DNA of 64,000 nucleotides from Arthrobacter liuii. Its GTDB lineage: Bacteria > Actinomycetota > Actinomycetes > Actinomycetales > Micrococcaceae. The stretch covers positions 55,078 to 119,077 of the forward strand of contig NZ_BMFW01000011.1 of the NCBI RefSeq assembly GCF_014639275.1, in the 5' to 3' direction. Shown here in pieces: positions 7,711-16,428 of the stretch (positions are counted from its first letter, which is position 1; each line of letters starts with the position of its first letter). The position numbers were made by a program, and so were the translations under genes. The notes below the pieces were generated by a model. The model was not told where the DNA came from. It saw only the letters and a program-made list of their open reading frames with translations, and did no database searches.

Positions 7711-8406
7711 TTAGCGGGCCGAAACTGACGGCGTGTGAACGGAGTTGCCACCGGCAGCGGGAACAGCAGGAACGGCAGGAACAGTGGTTGCGCCGTCGAC
7801 GCCCGGGACGGCCGGAACTGCCGGAACCCCGGGCTTTGCAGCCTCAACCGAAGCGGAACCCTTGGTTTCGGCGGAGGCCTTGGCTGCAGCATCGGCCTTG
7901 GCCACGACGTCGGTGCAGTAGCTCTTGATGTTCACGTCCCCCTTGGCGGCGATGGACAGCGAAGAGAATGCCTTGGAGGAAGCGTCCAGGCCGCCGTGGG
8001 TGTAGGCGGTGCAGAGGCCCAGGGCTGCAGGGCCGGCGGCGTCAACCGCGGTGTTGGCTGCTGCCGAAGCGGTGGCGTCTACGGCGACCTTTTCGTCTGA
8101 TGCTTCAGCCGTACCGGATGCCTTGGCGGTGGCATCTGCAGTGGCGTCTGCAGTGGCGTCAGCACGCTTCACAGCGTCGGTCACAGCGGCGGTGGCCGTG
8201 GGAGCCGGGGTGGCCTTGGCATCTGCCGCTGCTTCAGCTGCCAGCTTGGGGGCAGGTGCGCCAAAGACTTCGTGGGCGGTCTGCTGGGCCTGCGTGGGAA
8301 GGGCGCCGGAGACGGCGGCGGCACCGGTTCCTCCTACTGCCAGGGTTCCTGCGGCCAGGACTGCGGCAGCGACTTTGCTTGTGGCGAGAACGGTGAACAC
8401 GGACAT
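7711..8406 (-). CDS. Exported Ala-rich protein of unknown function
   Basis: Protein of 231 residues with an N-terminal signal-like segment (AAAVLAAGTLAVGGTGAAAV), a long Ala/Thr/Asp-rich low-complexity middle (repeats of ADATADATA) and a conserved patch with two cysteines (GLCTAYTHGG and KSYCTDVV). It ends in a Pro-Ala-Val repeat (VPAVPAVPG). I do not recognise a functional domain. Its position beside a SigD-like sigma gene, and a GTAACC-N16-CGATGT promoter upstream, suggest it belongs to that regulon. GGAGAAG precedes the ATG. Confidence 0.75.
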   Translation of the reverse strand: MSVFTVLATSKVAAAVLAAGTLAVGGTGAAAVSGALPTQAQQTAHEVFGAPAPKLAAEAAADAKATPAPTATAAVTDAVKRADATADATADATAKASGTAEASDEKVAVDATASAAANTAVDAAGPAALGLCTAYTHGGLDASSKAFSSLSIAAKGDVNIKSYCTDVVAKADAAAKASAETKGSASVEAAKPGVPAVPAVPGVDGATTVPAVPAVPAAGGNSVHTPSVSAR

Positions 8407-8439
8407 TTGACTTCTCCAAACCTAGACAACACATCGGAT

Positions 8440-8497
8440 TGGGCCCGCCGGGCGGGCCCATCACTGACTACATCGCCTGAGGTTGCGGAAAGGTTAC
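8440..8497 (-). promoter_or_regulatory. Putative SigD-type promoter and leader hairpin
   Basis: Minus strand: GTAACC (8497-8492), 16 bp, CGATGT (8475-8470). The transcript would start near 8462 and carry a leader of about 55 nt that opens with a perfect hairpin (arms 8440-8449 and 8451-8460, TGGGCCCGCC type) just before the ribosome site. The elements resemble ECF -35/-10 boxes; assignment to the neighbouring sigma factor is inference. Confidence 0.45.
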
Positions 8498-8606
8498 GGG
8501 CGCCCTGGAGTTTCTTTTCCCGCCCCCGGATCGCTGGAAAGGCGCCGGATCGCTGGTCCGCTGCAGCGTGTTCGCAGCTTTCCAGCGACCCGGCGGGGAA
8601 GCGGTC

Positions 8607-9458
8607 CTAGACCCCGGCCAGGTCTGCGTCTGCGTCCTCGAACTCCACGGCCGCCACGATTTCCTGTGTTTCGGGGTTGATCATGAAGGCTTCGTCGTCC
8701 TCTTCGACCATGAGGAAGTCACCGTGGTCGGTGCTGAAGTGCCATGCGAGGGTCTTTTCGCCATAGTGCAGGTAATTGGGATCGCCCATGGTGATGCGGA
8801 CCAGCTCATGGCCGGCGACGTCGCAGAGTTCGCGGATGATCACTTCAAAGTCCGGAGCATCCTCAAGGGCCGCGGCGTCGGCCTGCGCCTGGCGTTCGGG
8901 GAGGTCCGGGATCTGGGCAACGAGGCGCTGGATGTGCGGGCCCACTTCCTCGTCGTCCAGCACCAGCAGATCGGCTTGGCCGCGCAGCCAGGCGGCGTTG
9001 AGCGCGGTGATGTTTTCGCGCTCCAGCAGCTCTTCGAACTCCCCGTCCAATTCCTCCATTTGGAGGACACCGTCGGGAGTGTCCTCCGTGTCGTCCAGTC
9101 CGCCGTCCAGGTAGTGCTCGGCGTCCGCTTCGGACAGGCCGTCGAAGGACGCTGCGGCGCGGTTGAAAAGGTCCAGGTGGGCGGTGGCACCCATTCCCGC
9201 CATGCCCTCGCGGATGAGCATGTCCGTTTCCCCGCGGTCAAGGGCCATGAAGGCGTACTGCGCGAAGCCGCCTTCCAGGACCTGCGTGAGGTAGAAGTCC
9301 ACGTAGTAGCTGCGGACCGCCACGGGTGACATCTCGTCAGCATGGAGCAGGGCAGTATGCATGGCGTCGACAACGCTGACGTTGGCCTGCACCGCCTCCT
9401 CGTCGCTTGCTTCAATGCTGCTGCTGGTCAGGACGACGGGCTGGTGCGTGGTGATCAT
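8607..9458 (-). CDS. DUF4375 (DMP19-like) domain protein
   Basis: Cytoplasmic acidic protein of 283 residues. The central part (SPVAVRSYYVDFYLTQVL, then GGFAQYAF) matches the DUF4375 family, whose DMP19 members are reported DNA mimics; this member's role is unknown. The C-terminal part is strongly acidic. The frame is open far upstream, but the ATG at 9458 gives a sensible N terminus and the upstream part is shadow of the divergent helicase region. The gene is divergent from the SNF2-family gene; whether they work together cannot be told. Confidence 0.75.
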   Translation of the reverse strand: MITTHQPVVLTSSSIEASDEEAVQANVSVVDAMHTALLHADEMSPVAVRSYYVDFYLTQVLEGGFAQYAFMALDRGETDMLIREGMAGMGATAHLDLFNRAAASFDGLSEADAEHYLDGGLDDTEDTPDGVLQMEELDGEFEELLERENITALNAAWLRGQADLLVLDDEEVGPHIQRLVAQIPDLPERQAQADAAALEDAPDFEVIIRELCDVAGHELVRITMGDPNYLHYGEKTLAWHFSTDHGDFLMVEEDDEAFMINPETQEIVAAVEFEDADADLAGV

Positions 9459-9677
9459 GGCAATCCTCGGTGCTGGTGCTGTGGTGCTGCGGACGCTTTT
9501 CACGCTACGGCTGCCCGGCCACCGCAGAATGGAGCGGGAAATGAACGTCAAGCGAAGTTTTCGGAGCCGCCCGGGAAGGACCGCGGCAAAGGGGGTGCCG
9601 GCTGGCGAACTAAGATAGATCAGATAACCACCCACCGGACCCGGCCCCGCCGTGGCCTGCCGAAAGTAGCGCGCACC

Positions 9678-12600
9678 ATGCCATCCCAACCGGACGAAAG
9701 TGCGGAACTGGCAATACAGACACCCGCCATCAACGACCGCTCCCTGGCGGCCGGGCTGGCGTATGCCATGGCCAGCAGGGTCTCGGGCATATCGTTCGAC
9801 GGCGGCACCGGGCTCATGCTTGGAAAGGTCCGGGGCGGCGCGGAGGTTCCTTACTCCACCACGGCCAAGCTGGTCCGGAAGGCGGGCGGTTGGAGCTGCA
9901 CCGTTGGTGTGTGCAGCTGCCCGGTTCGCAAGGACTGTAAGCACGTGGCGGCCCTGCTTTTCGCTGCCGAGGACAACCCGTCCATCCGGGTGCAGCTGCT
10001 GGCGCCGTCCACCTCAACGCAGGTGTCCCGCACGCCCACCACGGCCCTTTCCGATTGGGAACAGGTCCTTAGCCCGCTGATCTCCCAGCCCGGTTCCGCC
10101 CCCTCCACAAGCGGGGTCCCCCTGGCCCTGCAGTTCGAGGTGGAGGAACCGCCGCCGCACTTTTCCTACACGGGCCGCCGGGATCCGGTGCGCGGCGTAC
10201 GGCAGCTCAAGGTCCGGCCCGTCATCATGGGCGCCAAAGGTAAATGGATCCGCGGTGACATTTCCTGGAACACCCTCAGCTACCTGAATTTCCGCCGCGA
10301 ATCGAACCAGGCGCATGTGGAGTGGCTGCAGGAGTTCCTTGCCGGCCATTCCTCCTCCGCCAGCCGGATGCACAACTCCGCGGGCCTGTGGCTGAGCCTG
10401 AACTCCTACGCGGGGAAGAACCTGTGGGGCCTGCTGTCCGACGCTCGAAAGATCGGGCTGGCCCTGGTCCACTCGCGCGGCACCGAGCCGGTCCGGGTCG
10501 CCGAGGCCCCTGCCGCCGTCGGGCTTTCCCTGAGCCGGTACGGCACACCGGTGGCAGAACCTTCCGCCGCGGGCACTGGCGCCCAGGCCAACAGCGTCCA
10601 GTCCAACAGCGTCCAGGCCCACGCGGAGGCGTCCGACGGCGGCCTGGAGCTTTCGCCCACCATCACCATTGAGGGCGACGAGGTTGATCCGGCATCGGTG
10701 GGCACCATCGGCAGGCCCGCACACGGCCTCTTCTTCACCTCCGGGGAGGCGGCCCTGCCGGGTGTCCCCGACCCCAACGGAACCATCACGCTTGCCCCGC
10801 TCGAAAACGGGCTGAGCGAGGAGCTGCTGGCGTTCGTCACCACCGGAAGCATGCTGCACATTCCGGCCAAGGACGAATCGCGGTTCCTGACCGGCTTCTA
10901 TCCCAAGCTCAAGCAGACGGCCCGGGTGACGGCGCGGGATGAGTCCGTGGAGTTGCCCGAGCTGGCCGTCCCCACCCTGTCGCTGCTGGCCAATTACGGG
11001 GCGGACCACAGGGTCCGGCTGCACTGGGAGTGGCACTACAAAACCGGCAAGCTGGTCACGGCGCAGCCCCTGTGGCGGCATCCGGGCGACCACGGCTACC
11101 GCGACGACACCGCCGAGGCCCGCATCCTCGAAGGCATCGGCCAGCCATGGGACGCGGTGCCGGCGCTTGGTGAATCCGCCACTGGCGGTTGGGGCACTCC
11201 CCGGCTGGCGGCCTCTGCGGAACTGACGGGCCTGGACACCCTGGCGTTCACCGAGGAAGTGCTGCCGCGGCTGCGGGAAGCGCCGGATGTGGACGTGGAC
11301 ACGGCGGGTGACATCGCCGACTACCGCGAAGCGGAGGAAGCCCCGGTGGTGTCCATCTCCACCAAGGCGACCGAACAGCGCGACTGGTTCGACCTGGGCA
11401 TCCAGATTTCCCTGGAAGGCCAGCCGGTTTCCTTTGCTGCCGTGTTCTCCGCCCTGGCCGCGGGCCAGACCAAGATGCTGCTGCCCAGCGGCGCGTACTT
11501 CTCGCTGGACCTGCCCGAGCTGCACCAGCTGCGCGCGCTGATCGAGGAAGCCAGGTCGCTGCAGGACAACAAGGACGCCCCCTTGCAGATCAGCCGGTTC
11601 CAGGCGGGCCTGTGGGACGAGCTGGCGCAGCTGGGGATCGTGGACGAGCAGGCGGCCGCTTGGCGGTCCGCAGTGGGCGGCCTCCTGGAGGGCGGCACGG
11701 ACGGGTTGCCGTTGCCTTCCACCTTGGACGCCGAGCTGCGCCCGTACCAGCTGGAGGGCTACAACTGGCTCAGCTTCCTGTACAAGCATGGGCTGGGCGG
11801 CATCCTCGCCGACGACATGGGCCTGGGCAAGACCGTCCAGGCACTGGCACTGATGTGCGCGGCGAAGGAACTGGCCATTGACGCTGCGTCGTCCCTGGAA
11901 ACGTCCGACGGCGGTGCTGCCGCTGACCCCGAAACCCGGGCCGCCGCCGTCGCACCCTTCCTGGTGGTGGCCCCTACCAGCGTGGTGGGCAACTGGGCGC
12001 TCGAAGCCGCACGGTTCGCCCCGGGCCTCACGGTGCGGACCGTCGGCGAGACCTTTGGAAAGAGCGGCCAAGACGTGGCGGAGGCCCTTGGCGCGGCCGA
12101 CATCGTCATTACCTCGTACGCCCTGTTCCGGATCGATTATGAGGCCTATGCCTCCCGCACCTGGTCCGGGCTGGTGCTGGACGAGGCGCAGTTCGTGAAG
12201 AACCACCAGTCCAAGGCGTACCAGTGCGCACGCAAACTGCCGGCCGCGTTCAAGCTGGCCGTTACGGGCACCCCGCTGGAGAACAACCTGATGGAGTTCT
12301 GGGCCTTGACGTCCATCGTGGCGCCGGGCCTTTTCTCCAGCCCCAAGCGCTTCGCCGAGTACTACCAAAAGCCTGTGGAAAAGAACGGCGACAAGGGGCA
12401 GCTGGAAAAGCTCCGCCGACGCGTCCGGCCGCTGATGATGCGGCGCACCAAGGACCAGGTGATCAAGGACCTGCCGCCCAAGCAGGAGCAGATCCTTGAG
12501 GTGGTGCTCAACCCGCGGCACCAGAAGGTGTACCAAACGCATCTGCAGCGTGAGCGGCAGAAGATCCTGGGGCTGATCGAGGACGTCAACAAGAACCGCT

Positions 12601-13190
12601 TCACCATTTTCCAGTCGCTGACGCTGCTGCGGCAGCTCAGCCTGGACGTATCGCTGGTGGATCCGGCGCTGTCCGCCGTCCGCTCGAGCAAGCTGGACGT
12701 CCTGTTCGAACAGCTCGAGGACCTGGTGGCCGAGGGGCACCGGGCCCTGATCTTCAGCCAGTTCACGGGCTTCCTGGGCAAGGTCCGGGAGCGGCTGGAC
12801 GAGGAAGAAATCGAGTACTGCTACCTCGACGGCGGCACGCGGAACCGCGCCGACGTGGTCAGCGAATTCAAGAACGGCACCGCGCCGGTGTTCCTGATCT
12901 CGCTCAAGGCCGGCGGATTCGGCCTCAACCTCACCGAGGCAGACTACGTCTTCCTCCTCGATCCCTGGTGGAACCCGGCCTCCGAGGCACAGGCCGTGGA
13001 CCGGACGCACCGCATCGGGCAGGCCCGGAACGTGATGGTGTACCGGCTGGTGGCCAAGGACACGATCGAGGAGAAGGTCATGGCGCTGAAGACCCGGAAG
13101 TCGCAGCTGTTCGCAGACGTGATGGAGGGCGATGCCCTGGCCGGCGGCGCCATCACGGCTGAGGACCTGGCAGGGCTGTTCAAGGAGTAG
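9678..13190 (+). CDS. SWIM zinc-finger and SNF2-family helicase
   Basis: Large ATP-dependent DNA translocase of 1170 residues. A SWIM zinc finger (CSCPVRKDCKH) lies near residue 79, a long middle region resembles bacterial SNF2-associated domains, and the two RecA-like lobes have motif I DDMGLGKT (about 711), DEAQ motif II (about 834) and motifs V/VI in the C-terminal lobe (AGGFGLNL, then DRTHRIGQ). The family (HepA/RapA-like) remodels nucleoprotein; substrate in actinobacteria is not settled. An ATG start at 9678 was chosen because upstream in-frame sequence overlaps the divergent gene. Confidence 0.9.
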   Translation: MPSQPDESAELAIQTPAINDRSLAAGLAYAMASRVSGISFDGGTGLMLGKVRGGAEVPYSTTAKLVRKAGGWSCTVGVCSCPVRKDCKHVAALLFAAEDNPSIRVQLLAPSTSTQVSRTPTTALSDWEQVLSPLISQPGSAPSTSGVPLALQFEVEEPPPHFSYTGRRDPVRGVRQLKVRPVIMGAKGKWIRGDISWNTLSYLNFRRESNQAHVEWLQEFLAGHSSSASRMHNSAGLWLSLNSYAGKNLWGLLSDARKIGLALVHSRGTEPVRVAEAPAAVGLSLSRYGTPVAEPSAAGTGAQANSVQSNSVQAHAEASDGGLELSPTITIEGDEVDPASVGTIGRPAHGLFFTSGEAALPGVPDPNGTITLAPLENGLSEELLAFVTTGSMLHIPAKDESRFLTGFYPKLKQTARVTARDESVELPELAVPTLSLLANYGADHRVRLHWEWHYKTGKLVTAQPLWRHPGDHGYRDDTAEARILEGIGQPWDAVPALGESATGGWGTPRLAASAELTGLDTLAFTEEVLPRLREAPDVDVDTAGDIADYREAEEAPVVSISTKATEQRDWFDLGIQISLEGQPVSFAAVFSALAAGQTKMLLPSGAYFSLDLPELHQLRALIEEARSLQDNKDAPLQISRFQAGLWDELAQLGIVDEQAAAWRSAVGGLLEGGTDGLPLPSTLDAELRPYQLEGYNWLSFLYKHGLGGILADDMGLGKTVQALALMCAAKELAIDAASSLETSDGGAAADPETRAAAVAPFLVVAPTSVVGNWALEAARFAPGLTVRTVGETFGKSGQDVAEALGAADIVITSYALFRIDYEAYASRTWSGLVLDEAQFVKNHQSKAYQCARKLPAAFKLAVTGTPLENNLMEFWALTSIVAPGLFSSPKRFAEYYQKPVEKNGDKGQLEKLRRRVRPLMMRRTKDQVIKDLPPKQEQILEVVLNPRHQKVYQTHLQRERQKILGLIEDVNKNRFTIFQSLTLLRQLSLDVSLVDPALSAVRSSKLDVLFEQLEDLVAEGHRALIFSQFTGFLGKVRERLDEEEIEYCYLDGGTRNRADVVSEFKNGTAPVFLISLKAGGFGLNLTEADYVFLLDPWWNPASEAQAVDRTHRIGQARNVMVYRLVAKDTIEEKVMALKTRKSQLFADVMEGDALAGGAITAEDLAGLFKE

Positions 13191-13289
13191 GCGGGGCCAC
13201 CGGTGCTCCCCCAGCTTGGACCCTGCAGGCCCCGTTTCGACATGCAGGGAACGGAACTGCCGGCAACACGTTAGGCCCAGGCACAACGA

Positions 13290-13349
13290 AGGGCCAAACC
13301 CCGGAACTATAAGCCGGCGGTTGCCGGCACCGGTCCGAGGTTTGGCCCT
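13290..13349. terminator. Bidirectional terminator-like hairpin
   Basis: Inverted repeat with 11-bp perfect arms (AGGGCCAAACC at 13290-13300 and its complement at 13339-13349) enclosing a 38-nt loop that itself can pair (GCCGGCGG...). It sits between the convergent helicase and ammonium transporter genes. Confidence 0.6.
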
Positions 13350-13469
13350 GACTCGTGCGCTGGGACGCGGAAACCGCGCCGTATTTTTCGTGCGCCGGCG
13401 CCGCCCCCAGCAGGCGGGCGCCCGGCAGCAGCTTGCGCTGGATGTGTGTTAGCTCGAATCCGAGGGGAG

Positions 13470-14762
13470 CTAGACCCGCTGCGGCGAGCCCAGTTCCACC
13501 GGGTCCTCGTCCATCAGGTAGGCCAGCTCGGAGTGCGCTGCGAGGTCGATGCCGCGCAGTTCGTCCTCGGGCTTGATGCGGAGGCCGCCCATTGCCTTGT
13601 CCAGGATCTTGGCCAGGACCCACGTGATGCCGAAGGAGTACACCAATACCGTGACGGTGGCCAGGGCCTGGACGCCCAGCTGTTGGAAGCCGCCGCCGTA
13701 GAACAGGCCGCTGACGCCGTTGGGCGCTTTGTCGGTGGCGAAAAGGCCGATCAGCAGGGTGCCGATGATGCCGCCCACCAGGTGGACGCCGACGACGTCG
13801 AGGGAATCGTCGAAACCGAGGCGGAACTTCCATTCAATGGCCAGCGAGCAGACGGCCCCGGCGATGGCGCCGATGGCCAGGGCGCCCAGCGGGCTGACGG
13901 CGCCACAGGCGGGGGTGATGGCCACCAGCGCTGCGATCAGGCCGGACGCGGCGCCCATGCTGGTGGCGGCGCCATGGCGGAACCGCTCCACAAGGGCCCA
14001 GGCGAGCAGGCCGGCGGAGGCTGCGACGGCCGTGTTGAGGAAGACCACGGCCGCGGACTGGCCGGCGGCGAGCGCGGAGCCGGCATTGAAGCCGAACCAG
14101 CCCACCCACAGCAGGCCTGCGCCCAGCAGGACCAGGGGCCGGCTGTGCGGCTTGGCGTGTTCAACCTTGGGCCAGCCGGAGCTCTTGCCAAGGACCAGGG
14201 CCAGGGCCAGGGCGGCGGCGCCGGCGTTCATGTGGACCGCGGTGCCGCCGGCGAAGTCGATGGCTTTGATGCCGTTGGCGATCCACCCGCCGACGCTGCT
14301 GCCGTCCGCCGAGTTGAATGCGAACACCCAGTGCGCGATCGGGAAGTACACAACCGTGGCCCAGATGCCGGCGAACAGCATCCAGGCGCCGAACTTCATG
14401 CGCCCGGCAGCGGCCCCGGCGACCAGCGCGGTGGTGACGCAGGCGAAGAAGAGCTGGAACGCGGCGAACAGGATGACCGGAATCGACGCAGCATCGTCCT
14501 TGGCCAGCAGCTGGCCCATGCCGGGGAATTCGGTGATGTCACCGATCAGGCCCAGGCCGCCCACGGAGTTGCCGAAGGCCATCGAGTACCCGAACAGGGC
14601 CCACAGGACGGCCACCAGGCTGGCGCCGCCAAAGCACATCATCATCATGTTGAGGATGCGGCGCGACCCCACCATGCCCCCGTAAAACAGGGCCAGGGCG
14701 GGGATCATCATGCAAACCAGCGCCGAGCTGGCCAAAATCCAAGCGACATTTCCCGAGTCCAT
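13470..14762 (-). CDS. amt: Ammonium transporter
   Basis: Integral membrane channel of 430 residues for ammonium, with the Amt/MEP/Rh layout of eleven predicted helices. It contains ALFYGGMVGSRRILNMM, the family stretch DFAGGTAVHMNAGAAALA and the C-terminal HLVGGIIGTLLIGLFA. An ATG 15 bp further upstream is open, but AAAGGGG sits correctly before the ATG at 14762. No glnK/P-II gene follows, which is unusual for amt. GTTTC-type repeats upstream suggest nitrogen control. Confidence 0.93.
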   Translation of the reverse strand: MDSGNVAWILASSALVCMMIPALALFYGGMVGSRRILNMMMMCFGGASLVAVLWALFGYSMAFGNSVGGLGLIGDITEFPGMGQLLAKDDAASIPVILFAAFQLFFACVTTALVAGAAAGRMKFGAWMLFAGIWATVVYFPIAHWVFAFNSADGSSVGGWIANGIKAIDFAGGTAVHMNAGAAALALALVLGKSSGWPKVEHAKPHSRPLVLLGAGLLWVGWFGFNAGSALAAGQSAAVVFLNTAVAASAGLLAWALVERFRHGAATSMGAASGLIAALVAITPACGAVSPLGALAIGAIAGAVCSLAIEWKFRLGFDDSLDVVGVHLVGGIIGTLLIGLFATDKAPNGVSGLFYGGGFQQLGVQALATVTVLVYSFGITWVLAKILDKAMGGLRIKPEDELRGIDLAAHSELAYLMDEDPVELGSPQRV

Positions 14763-15285
14763 GGGAACCCCTTTCAAGATGCGAAAAGAACGGTAAGTTG
14801 CCGTCAGAGCCGTTCCGCGGATGGGACGTGGACGGAGAAACCACGGTCAGCGGAGGGGCGGCTTTGCCGTCTGCTACCAATGTATGGCGGCTATTTTTGG
14901 GTAGGTTTCCGGCGTGTTAAATGGTCGTTTCGGCCACTAACACGCGAGTTTCAGCTGTAACGCAGCGCGCAGGAGCACCTGCCGTTTCAGGGGCCGGAAA
15001 ACGTGGTGGCGCACCTTGCGCGGCTGTATGTTCCGGTAAGGTGTGGCCTTTCGCCGCGTCACAGTCGGCACCTTTTCGGGATGGGCACGACGGCGGCAGC
15101 CCGGGTTTCCGAGGCAGGCGGCACCTGGGTGGGCGGAGAGCGGGCCGTGCGTGACGCCGTCGTGCAATGCAGGACCAAGGCGGGGCAGGACTAGGCTGGG
15201 GGAATCCGGGCAGCAAACCACCCCGAAGGAGCCAGCCCTTGAACAGCACGCAGCCCTTCCCCCGCCAGAAGAAGGGAAGCCACCA
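14763..15285. other. Intergenic region between amt and the Gfo/Idh gene
   Basis: 523 bp with no gene. It holds the amt leader and candidate promoter (minus-strand TACATT at 14884-14879), the GTTTC-repeat region at 14905-14961, and on the right a weak -10 (TAGGCT, 15192-15197) before the oxidoreductase gene. I see nothing else between about 14965 and 15185. Confidence 0.5.
14905..14961 (-). promoter_or_regulatory. GlnR-like operator upstream of amt
   Basis: Three GTTTC blocks start at 14905, 14927 and 14948, spaced 22 and 21 bp, alternating with GTTAA (14916), CTAAC (14937) and GTAAC (14957). Read toward amt this resembles the GlnR box (GTnAC-n6-GAAAC repeated each 22 bp) known from Streptomyces amtB. 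It lies about 20 bp upstream of a -10-like TACATT. Match is imperfect. Confidence 0.4.
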
Positions 15286-16428
15286 GTGAACAATGAGCAG
15301 TCCCCAGGGGCAGCAGGACAGCAGGCAGCTACGCCAGGAGGTGTTTCCTCCACCGACCTGAGGGTGGGCGTGGTCGGCATCGGCTGGGCCGGGCAGCAGC
15401 ACCTGAAGGCCTATGCCGACCTCGACGGCGTCACCATTGTGTCCCTGGCGGGCATGGAGCAGGACCTCCGTGACTCCCTGCAGGCCGAATACTCGATTCC
15501 GGATGCTTTTGCGGACTGGGAAGACATGCTGGAGCACGGCGGCCTGGACGCCGTCAGCGTGGCGGTGCCCACCTTCCTGCACGCACCCATCGCCATCGCC
15601 GCGCTGGAGCGCGGAATCCACGTGCTGAGCGAGAAACCCATCGCACGCAACGCCGTCGAAGGCCAGGCCATGGTGGACGCCGCCCGCAAGGCCGGACGCG
15701 TCCTGGACGTCGCCTTCAACCACCGCCGCCGCGGCGACATCAAGGCGCTGAAGGAGGTCATCGACGCCGGTGGGCTGGGCCGTCCGTACTACGCCAAGGC
15801 CTCGTGGCTGCGGCGTTCCGGCATTCCGACGCTTGGCAGCTGGTTCACCAACCCCCAACTCGCCGGCGGCGGCCCCCTGGCGGACATCGGCGTGCATGCC
15901 CTCGACTACGCACTGCACCTGCTCGGCGAACCGAAGGTGGTGGCCGTCTCCGCAGCCACCCACTCGGAGCTGGGTCCGCAGGGCCGGGGCGGCGGAAGCC
16001 GGTATTCAGCCCAGGCCTCCAGCCACCCCTTCGAGGTGGAAGACTTCGCCTCGGCCTTCCTCCGGCTTGAGGGCGGCGGGACCCTGCTGATCGAGGCCAG
16101 CTGGGCCACCTACCGGGAAACGGACGACCAGCTGGAGTTCACCGTCTACGGTACGGACGGCGGCGCGGAACTCAAGGTGCACGGCGCTCCCTTCCCGCCG
16201 GTCGGACAGCTCCGGGTGTTCACCGACAGGGACGGCGAGTCAGCGGATTACGTGCCGCAGGTGCTGCCCGGCCGCGCGCACGACGCCGTGGTGGAAGACT
16301 TCGTCACGGCAGTCCGCGGCGGCGAGCAGGCCTGGGCAAAACATGACGGCTCCCTGGCGCTCTACCGTGCAGAGATCATCGACGCGTGCTACCAGTCGGC
16401 GCGGGAGCAGAGGGAGGTTCGTCTCTAA
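15286..16428 (+). CDS. Gfo/Idh/MocA-family oxidoreductase
   Basis: NAD(P)-dependent dehydrogenase of 380 residues, probably acting on a sugar, inositol or derivative. The Rossmann fold starts with VGVVGIGWAGQQHL, and the family Glu-Lys-Pro motif is present (HVLSEKPIARN). The C-terminal domain contains GGGPLADIGVHALDYALHLLG. Start chosen at GTG 15286 after AAGAAGGGAAG; a TTG-started 16-codon frame ends on this GTG. The stop overlaps the next ATG by one base (TAATG), so it is coupled to the ThuA-like gene. Substrate unknown. Confidence 0.88.
   Translation: MNNEQSPGAAGQQAATPGGVSSTDLRVGVVGIGWAGQQHLKAYADLDGVTIVSLAGMEQDLRDSLQAEYSIPDAFADWEDMLEHGGLDAVSVAVPTFLHAPIAIAALERGIHVLSEKPIARNAVEGQAMVDAARKAGRVLDVAFNHRRRGDIKALKEVIDAGGLGRPYYAKASWLRRSGIPTLGSWFTNPQLAGGGPLADIGVHALDYALHLLGEPKVVAVSAATHSELGPQGRGGGSRYSAQASSHPFEVEDFASAFLRLEGGGTLLIEASWATYRETDDQLEFTVYGTDGGAELKVHGAPFPPVGQLRVFTDRDGESADYVPQVLPGRAHDAVVEDFVTAVRGGEQAWAKHDGSLALYRAEIIDACYQSAREQREVRL

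Noticed and set aside
10014..13286. Very long open frame (1090 codons) antisense to the SNF2 gene
   Set aside because: No family similarity, composition biased by the opposite strand's third positions; a shadow of the real gene in GC-rich DNA.
13446..14960. 504-codon open frame antisense to amt
   Set aside because: Gly/Gln/Asp-rich shadow; amt has full family motifs.
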